Positions 54,556 to 59,709 of a stretch of 59,709 bases of DNA are shown piece by piece. Position 1 is the first letter of the stretch, and the number at the start of each line of letters is the position of its first letter. Position numbers and translations under genes: made by a program. The notes under the pieces were generated by a model. It was not told the origin of the DNA, did not search any database, and saw only the letters and a list, made by a program, of their open reading frames with translations. Source of the stretch: Rhodospirillales bacterium (GTDB lineage: Bacteria; Pseudomonadota; Alphaproteobacteria; Rhodospirillales; Casp-alpha2); NCBI GenBank assembly GCA_018662225.1, contig JABJGO010000092.1:1-59709 (forward strand), read 5' to 3'.

Positions 54556-55027
54556 GTATCAACTTCTTGATGATGACCCGAACGCCCGCTCAGGATCATT
54601 CGCAGGCTCTCCATGCGGAGGGCTTCGACGACCGCTATCCTGCCAAGAGTAGCCTCGTCTTCTGGTTCGCTCCAAATTTCATATAAATATAACGTCACAA
54701 TTTCGCCCTGAACGCGCCGTATTTCCTGCATTTTGTTGTGATTTATGGATTGGCAGGGGCGGATGATCCCTGTTCGCCTCTTACAGGTTCTTAAGAACAG
54801 TCTGAGAGAATGCGTGCAGGTGTCGAGTATTCGCTGAGTCTTGCGGAAAACCAAGGCTTTTTAGGAACTATTAACCATAGGTTCCCATTGACGCCCATCA
54901 ATACCCATGATATCCCATATAAACCCAAATTGCGACAAATGCGATCTTGGGGATGTCTCGATGGAGGAAAAGAAATCCAGCGAGATAGAAGTAGAGCAGG
55001 GTCGGGCATGAGCAAAGGGGCGAATTG
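54556..55027 (+). promoter_or_regulatory. Leader of the mraZ division cluster
   Basis: This 472-nt gap contains the promoter region of the cell-wall cluster and the MraZ box array (listed separately). The first 170 nt carry a coding-like reverse-strand reading (starting near 54731) of unknown nature that overlaps the kinase 3' end. I do not call it a gene. Confidence 0.6.
54884..54927 (+). promoter_or_regulatory. MraZ operator: five CCCA boxes at 10-bp period
   Basis: CCCA occurs at 54884, 54894, 54904, 54914 and 54924, each exactly 10 bp apart (TGGG on the other strand with 6-bp spacers). MraZ of E. coli binds direct TGGG-type repeats with this period to repress its own operon. The array lies about 100 bp before mraZ. 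Five copies are more than the three of E. coli, and the motif is read on the strand opposite to transcription. Confidence 0.85.
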
Positions 55028-55498
55028 ATGGCATTGGTCATCGGCAGACACGTGAACAAGGTGGACAAGAAGGGGCGGATTTCCGTGCCCAAGCCTTTCC
55101 GTGCGGCATTCGCTTCGCAGGATTTCAATGGTGTCTATGCGTATCCGTTGTTCAAACATCCGGCCATTGAAGTATGTGATGAATTATTTATGTCTCGTCT
55201 GAGCGATAGCCTGGATGATCTGGAGATGTTTTCAGATGAACAGGATGATCTGGCCACAGTCATTATGAATAACGCCGAGGCGCTGGCGTTCGATCCGGAA
55301 GGTCGAATTGTTTTGCCGAAGCGATTGATCGAGCATGCTGGCATCCGGTCGGAAGCCGTATTCGTTGGTCGAGGCCGTCGGTTCCAGATTTGGGACGTAA
55401 CCGCATTTGATACGCAAAACCAGCGCGCATTCGAACGCGCCCGCGCCCGTGGGGCCACGCTGCGCCTGCGCCCCCATGATGACAGTTCAGGGGAGTAG
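55028..55498 (+). CDS. mraZ: Transcriptional regulator MraZ
   Basis: This 156-residue AbrB-fold DNA-binding protein represses the division/cell-wall cluster. It has two tandem MraZ domains with their signature loops: VDKKGRISVPKPFRAAF near 11-27 and FDPEGRIVLPKRLIEHAGI near 87-105. The start is the ATG at 55028; a TTG one codon before is unlikely. It carries a basic C-terminal tail (RARARGATLRLRPHDD). It is first in the mraZ-rsmH-ftsL-ftsI-murE order, with rsmH starting 2 nt after its stop. Confidence 0.95.
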   Translation: MALVIGRHVNKVDKKGRISVPKPFRAAFASQDFNGVYAYPLFKHPAIEVCDELFMSRLSDSLDDLEMFSDEQDDLATVIMNNAEALAFDPEGRIVLPKRLIEHAGIRSEAVFVGRGRRFQIWDVTAFDTQNQRAFERARARGATLRLRPHDDSSGE

Positions 55499-55500
55499 GC

Positions 55501-56490
55501 ATGATGACGGCCGCTTCTCCTCATTACCCCGTTTTGATGAACGAAGTGGTACATGCCCTGGCACCGAAAGATGGTGGTTGCTACGTGGATGCGACTTTCG
55601 GGGCCGGTGGTTATACACGGGCCTTGCTTGAGGTCGCAGCCTGCACCGTCTGGGCCATTGACCGTGACCCGAACGTGCGTAAGCACTGCGATGCGCTGGA
55701 ACAGGATTTCCCTGGTCGTGTGACGTTGCTTCAGGGTTGCTTCGGCGACATGGAAGAATTACTGGTCGGCGTTGGTGTAGACAACATTGATGGCATTGCA
55801 ATCGACCTGGGTGTGTCATCCATGCAACTGGATGAGCCCGCCAGAGGGTTCTCATTCCGAACCGATGGCCCGTTGGATATGCGTATGGCGCAACATGGCA
55901 TGAGCGCCGCAGACGTGGTCAATACTATGGCCGAATCAGAACTGGCCGATATCATCTATCAGTATGGTGAGGAACGCGCGTCGCGAAAGATCGCACGGGC
56001 CATTGTGGAGTTGCGCGATGAAAAACCATTTGAACGCACAAGCGATCTGGCCAATCTGGTTCGTCGCATTGTGCGCAAATCCAAGGATGGCATTGACCCG
56101 GCGACGCGTACATTCCAGGCCCTCAGAATTCATGTGAACGATGAGTTGGGCGAGGTGGAGCGAGGGCTTCGTGCCGCAGAGGCATTGTTATCGCCGGGTG
56201 GTCGGTTGGCCGTGGTCACCTTCCATTCGCTGGAAGACCGTTTGGTTAAACGATTTTTCAGGGAACGCTGCGGCGATCAGCCCAGAGGATCACGGCATAT
56301 GCCAATGGACTTATCGCAACCGGAAGACCAGCCGTCTTTCAGGGTCACCAAGCGAAGCGGCGTTACGGCAAGCAAATCAGAAATCAGAGAGAACCCGCGG
56401 TCGCGCTCAGCGCGTCTCAGATGGGCGGAACGTACAGCGGCGGCACCACAGAATGTAAATAGTCATCCGATGGCAGGAGGCACGTTATGA
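55501..56490 (+). CDS. rsmH: 16S rRNA (cytosine-1402-N4)-methyltransferase RsmH
   Basis: This 329-residue SAM-dependent methyltransferase (MraW) modifies C1402 of 16S rRNA. The N-terminal HYPVLMNEVVHAL and GGCYVDATFGAGGYTRALL segments form the SAM site. IDLGVSSMQLDEPARGFSF, the helical insert and VVTFHSLEDRLVKRFF are diagnostic. GGGGAG precedes tandem ATGs (55501/55504). Its stop overlaps ftsL by 4 nt (ATGA), so translation is coupled. Confidence 0.97.
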   Translation: MMTAASPHYPVLMNEVVHALAPKDGGCYVDATFGAGGYTRALLEVAACTVWAIDRDPNVRKHCDALEQDFPGRVTLLQGCFGDMEELLVGVGVDNIDGIAIDLGVSSMQLDEPARGFSFRTDGPLDMRMAQHGMSAADVVNTMAESELADIIYQYGEERASRKIARAIVELRDEKPFERTSDLANLVRRIVRKSKDGIDPATRTFQALRIHVNDELGEVERGLRAAEALLSPGGRLAVVTFHSLEDRLVKRFFRERCGDQPRGSRHMPMDLSQPEDQPSFRVTKRSGVTASKSEIRENPRSRSARLRWAERTAAAPQNVNSHPMAGGTL

Positions 56491-56870
56491 TCAAGAGCGC
56501 TACATTATTGGGATTTTTGCTCGGCGGCGTACTGGCGGTATGCGTCTTTATCGTCAAATACGAGGTCCAGGATCTTGAAGCAGAGTATTTTCAACTAAAC
56601 ACGGATATCACTGAAGAAAGACAATCCATCCACGTCCTGTTGGCAGAATGGAGCCACCTTAACGAGCCCTCACGGCTGCGCACGCTTGCCCGTGAACACC
56701 TCAACCTGAATACACTCAGCGCCCGTCAGATGGGAGGCCTAAACAGTATTCCCCGTCGTGACCAGGGCGGCGACAAGGACAGTGAGACAATGCCGATGAT
56801 GCCCGCCGATGGTCTGCAACTCATTCAGGCGGTTATTCAGGAAATGGCTGAGGGTGACGTAACGCAATGA
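56487..56870 (+). CDS. ftsL: Cell division protein FtsL
   Basis: This 127-residue bitopic membrane protein has one transmembrane helix (about residues 5-24; LLGFLLGGVLAVCVFIVKYE) followed by a short coiled-coil-like segment (VQDLEAEYFQLNTDITEERQ) and a C-terminal periplasmic tail. FtsL bridges FtsQB and the FtsWI synthase at the septum. Sequence is poorly conserved in this family, but position between rsmH and ftsI, length and topology make the call. Both ends overlap neighbouring genes by 4 nt. Confidence 0.88.
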   Translation: MIKSATLLGFLLGGVLAVCVFIVKYEVQDLEAEYFQLNTDITEERQSIHVLLAEWSHLNEPSRLRTLAREHLNLNTLSARQMGGLNSIPRRDQGGDKDSETMPMMPADGLQLIQAVIQEMAEGDVTQ

Positions 56871-58639
56871 TCCAATCCACCGGCCCGACGCCTGACAATA
56901 TGGATGAGGCTGTACCTAAAAGCGGCGCTGCGCGTGTCCAGTTGGCCCCCGTTCAATTGGCACGTGTCCAGTTGGAAGGCGCGCGCAAACAAGCGCTTGA
57001 TATGGGTCGATCTCGTTTATTGGTCACTGGTGCGGTGATCATGATGGCGTTTGCTGCCATTTCTGTACGGCTGGTGGATCTCATGGTTTTGGGTGGCGCG
57101 CGCGAACCCGGCATCGAACAAGCCAGATTTAAACCCCAGGCACCCGTGGTGCGGGGCGATATTGTTGATCGCAACGGCATCCTCGTTGCGACCAGTTTAC
57201 CGACGGCTTCATTGTACGCAGATTCTGCCATGGTGCTGGATGCCGGTGAGGCAACTGATCAGTTGCTTAGTATTTTGCCCGACCTAAATCGGGCCAATCT
57301 TCTGGCCAAGCTTAAATCCAAGCGCCGGTTTGTCTGGCTGCGTCGCAACCTGACCCCCGATCAGCACTACGATGTAAACCGATTGGGTATTCCCGGTCTT
57401 GGTTTTCAGACCGAAGAACGACGGGTCTATCCGCATGGCTCCTTGTTCGCCCATGTTGTCGGGCTGACGGACCGGGATGGTAATGGTGTTGCCGGTGTTG
57501 AGCGATACTTCGATGGGGTTCTGGATGGGAATCCGGAAACACTACGGCTTTCTCTTGATGTCCGGGTCCAGTCGCTGGTGCACGAAGAACTGTCGAACAC
57601 AGTGAACAAGTTTAACGCCATTGGCGGTGCTGCGGTGGTGATGGACGTGAAAACGGGCGAGCTGATTTCCATGGTGTCTCTGCCGGACTTTGATCCCAAT
57701 TCACCGAGCAGCGCAGTTGGTGATGCGATTTTCAATCGTGCGAGCAAGGGGGTCTACGAGATGGGATCCACCTTTAAACTATTCACCGCGGCCATGGCGC
57801 TGGATGCGGGTACAGTTGATATTGGTGGAGGCTATGACGCGTCTGAGCCCATTCGTATAGCACGCTTCACGATTTCCGATTATCACGGCAAGAATCGTTG
57901 GTTGTCAGTACCCGAAATACTTATTCATTCCTCCAACATCGGTTCAGCAAAGATGGCTGTGGATGTGGGCACAGAACGTCAGCAGGGCTACTTGCGGAAC
58001 CTGGGCATGTTAAGTCCGTCAGAGATCGAATTACCCGAAGTAGGTAATCCGCTGAAACCTGCGACATGGCGAGAAATTAACACCATGACGATTTCTTATG
58101 GCCACGGTATTGCGGTCAGTCCCTTGCAGATGACCAGCGGGGTTTCCACGGTGGTCAATGGGGGGCTTCGCCACCCGGCTACGTTGTTGGCCTACGATGG
58201 AAAAGAAACTGTCGAGAGCGAACGGGTGTTTTCTTCAACCACGTCTTTGCAACTGCGCGGTCTTATGCGTCTTGTGGTTAGCCAAGGTACCGGTAAAAAC
58301 GCTGAAGTGCCTGGCTACATGGTTGGTGGCAAGACCGGCACGTCGGACAAGCAAGGCGGCGGCGGCTACGAACGTGACAAACGCATCGCATCTTTTGTCG
58401 CCGCATTCCCCATCAACGATCCACGCTACGTGGTGTTGGTGCTGGTTGATGAGCCGAAGGGTATCAAGGAAACCTTCAACTACGCCACCGGCGGTTGGGT
58501 TGCTGCACCAGCGGTTGGTCGCATCATTGCTGGCATGGGGCCACTGTTGGGTGTGCCTACGGTGCAGATGGCGGCATTGGATGATTCAACGCCGGAAGGT
58601 TTTATCAAGGCCTGGGAGCAGACTTTTGAAGCTCGCTGA
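56867..58639 (+). CDS. ftsI: Division-specific peptidoglycan transpeptidase FtsI (PBP3)
   Basis: This 590-residue class B penicillin-binding protein cross-links septal peptidoglycan. One transmembrane anchor lies near 47-70 (VTGAVIMMAFAAISVRLVDL). The pedestal domain contains APVVRGDIVDRNGI. The transpeptidase motifs are S301-T-F-K304 (the acyl-ester serine), S355-S-N357 and K489-T-G491 (GGKTGTSDK). It carries an extra N-terminal cytoplasmic stretch of about 45 residues with QLAPVQLARVQLEG repetition. It overlaps ftsL by 4 nt and murE by 14 nt. Confidence 0.96.
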   Translation: MIQSTGPTPDNMDEAVPKSGAARVQLAPVQLARVQLEGARKQALDMGRSRLLVTGAVIMMAFAAISVRLVDLMVLGGAREPGIEQARFKPQAPVVRGDIVDRNGILVATSLPTASLYADSAMVLDAGEATDQLLSILPDLNRANLLAKLKSKRRFVWLRRNLTPDQHYDVNRLGIPGLGFQTEERRVYPHGSLFAHVVGLTDRDGNGVAGVERYFDGVLDGNPETLRLSLDVRVQSLVHEELSNTVNKFNAIGGAAVVMDVKTGELISMVSLPDFDPNSPSSAVGDAIFNRASKGVYEMGSTFKLFTAAMALDAGTVDIGGGYDASEPIRIARFTISDYHGKNRWLSVPEILIHSSNIGSAKMAVDVGTERQQGYLRNLGMLSPSEIELPEVGNPLKPATWREINTMTISYGHGIAVSPLQMTSGVSTVVNGGLRHPATLLAYDGKETVESERVFSSTTSLQLRGLMRLVVSQGTGKNAEVPGYMVGGKTGTSDKQGGGGYERDKRIASFVAAFPINDPRYVVLVLVDEPKGIKETFNYATGGWVAAPAVGRIIAGMGPLLGVPTVQMAALDDSTPEGFIKAWEQTFEAR

Positions 58640-59709
58640 ACTAGCGGAAGGAATAGACGGCCAAGTGAACAGTGTACTCAAAACCTCTGACGTGGACATC
58701 ACGGGTATCACCAGTGATTCCCGCCAAGTCATGCCTGGTTATCTGTTCGCCGCCATTCCGGGCTCGGTGGCGGATGGGTCTGATTTCATCCCGCAGGCTA
58801 TTGAAAATGGTGCGGCAGCTATTCTGCTACCCCGTAATGCTGTTTCTGTTCCTGATGTGGCTGACTTATCCGTGATCGCTGCGGACAACACGCGGCAGCA
58901 GTACGCCAAACTGTCCGCCCGGTTTTATGGCCGCCAGCCCAAGACAATCGCCGCAATCACTGGCACCAATGGAAAGACATCGGTGGCGACATTCCTGCGT
59001 CAGATCTGGAATGCGCAAGGCCTGATGGCCGGTAGCACCGGTACATTGGGCAGCAGCGCCACGGGCGATGGACTCGGTCTCTATTACCCCGGCGCTTTAA
59101 CCACCCCGGATTCCGCAGAGCTTCATCGTATTCTCAGTGACATGACCGATCATGGCGTCGAGCATCTTGCCATGGAAGCGTCCAGTCACGGTTTGGACCA
59201 GTATCGTTTGGATGGGGCCCGAATCAGTCTGGCCGCATTCACAAATCTGTCGCGGGATCATTTAGATTATCACGGCACGGAAGAAAATTATTTTGCGGCC
59301 AAAAAACGACTGTTTACTGAATTGCTCAAGGTAAATGGAACGGCCGTTATCAACGCAGACGCGCTTGAATCCATCAGCCTGCGCGACGTGCTGGATCAGC
59401 GCGGCATTACCGTTATCGACTTCGGTCGAACAGCTACGTATGTACGTCTTGTTGATCAGGAAGCTACTGGTAGCGGCCAAAACCTGGAGCTTGAAATTGA
59501 CGGCAAGATATATCGGGTGGAATTACCGTTGATCGGCGAATTTCAGGCGTCCAACGTTATGTGTGCGTTGGGGCTGGCCCTAGCGTCGGGTTGTGCTGTT
59601 TCCGACTGCGTTGGGGCTTTGAGCAAACTTCGCGGCGTGCGCGGTCGTCTGGAACATGCCGGCACCCTGCCAAACGGGGCCAGTATTTATGTGGACTATG
59701 CCCATACCC
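58626..59709 (+). CDS. murE: UDP-MurNAc-tripeptide synthetase MurE, 3' end cut by window
   Basis: This partial gene adds meso-diaminopimelate (or an alternative third residue) to UDP-MurNAc-L-Ala-D-Glu. The frame reads KLAELAEGID, GITSDSRQVMPGYLFAAIPG, then the ATP loop ITGTNGKTSVATFL. GALTTPDSAELHR, AMEASSHGLDQYRLDG, FTNLSRDHLDYHG and the start of the C-terminal domain (GVRGRLEHAG) follow. The start is TTG at 58626, which overlaps the ftsI end by 14 nt; it gives the usual MKLxEL N-terminus, whereas the next starts cut into it. The amino-acid-selecting DNPR/DNPA motif lies beyond the window, so the added residue cannot be determined. Confidence 0.93.
   Translation, partial: MKLAELAEGIDGQVNSVLKTSDVDITGITSDSRQVMPGYLFAAIPGSVADGSDFIPQAIENGAAAILLPRNAVSVPDVADLSVIAADNTRQQYAKLSARFYGRQPKTIAAITGTNGKTSVATFLRQIWNAQGLMAGSTGTLGSSATGDGLGLYYPGALTTPDSAELHRILSDMTDHGVEHLAMEASSHGLDQYRLDGARISLAAFTNLSRDHLDYHGTEENYFAAKKRLFTELLKVNGTAVINADALESISLRDVLDQRGITVIDFGRTATYVRLVDQEATGSGQNLELEIDGKIYRVELPLIGEFQASNVMCALGLALASGCAVSDCVGALSKLRGVRGRLEHAGTLPNGASIYVDYAHT

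Noticed and set aside
54384-54731. Reverse-strand ORF with coding-like composition after the PAS kinase gene
   Set aside because: It overlaps the kinase 3' end by about 170 nt, has no recognised family and its C-terminal half is a shadow of the kinase frame.

Overview
The window reads as a chromosomal segment of an alphaproteobacterium, most likely Rhodospirillales-like. The reasons are a class A RNase P RNA just upstream of an mraZ-rsmH-ftsL-ftsI-murE cell-wall cluster, a Sox-type sulfur-oxidation remnant with a SqrR/BigR-type regulator, and a gene repertoire rich in ABC peptide transport, Rieske, TauD and amidohydrolase enzymes. This assignment is inference from gene content; no 16S rRNA or tRNA gene was found.

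Region 1 (1-3558) is accessory DNA. It holds an AT-rich hypothetical gene with a possible PD-(D/E)XK nuclease-like motif, a WYL-domain regulator, a secreted SNase-like nuclease, a small unknown ORF, a UmuD'-like protein that lacks both the cleavage region and the catalytic dyad, and a 5' fragment of umuC. At about 3550-3558 umuC is joined abruptly to the 3' end of soxC (sulfite dehydrogenase), which is followed by a monoheme soxD-like cytochrome and a divergently read persulfide-sensor-like ArsR regulator (3556-4804). This is a recombination or deletion junction, or an assembly chimera.

Region 2 (5371-28871) looks like a catabolic island. A complete five-gene oligopeptide-type ABC importer (long substrate-binding protein, two permeases, two ATPases) is followed by a formylglycine-type sulfatase/phosphonate monoester hydrolase. 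Next come a Rieske oxygenase, a D-2-hydroxyacid dehydrogenase and a PLP decarboxylase in one tight operon. On the other strand are a fumarylacetoacetase-family hydrolase, a gamma-glutamyltransferase-family enzyme without signal peptide and a dimethylformamidase beta-like amidase, with a divergent TauD-type dioxygenase. A TolC-like protein and a fused 5-oxoprolinase/hydantoinase close the block. Together they suggest import and stepwise dismantling of an esterified, amide- or gamma-glutamyl-containing compound; the substrate is unknown.

Region 3 (29164-48576) is mixed housekeeping and catabolic: a LuxR-type regulator, a DUF3750-like protein, nucleoside hydrolase plus ribokinase (nucleoside salvage), an SSS-family symporter whose C-terminus is encoded by a dispersed hairpin repeat, a histidine kinase split by an in-frame TAG, a YczE-like membrane protein, aconitase, a RidA/amidohydrolase/FAD amine-oxidase unit, a DjlA-like co-chaperone, an HD-domain protein, an EamA transporter with an AmpD-like amidase, a GNAT, a quinone reductase and a degenerate receiver-domain protein.

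Region 4 (48710-59709) contains rnpB, two large divergent multi-PAS sensor kinases, and the start of the division and cell-wall cluster. The latter is preceded by five CCCA boxes at exact 10-bp period, the expected signature of MraZ autoregulation. murE is cut by the window end.
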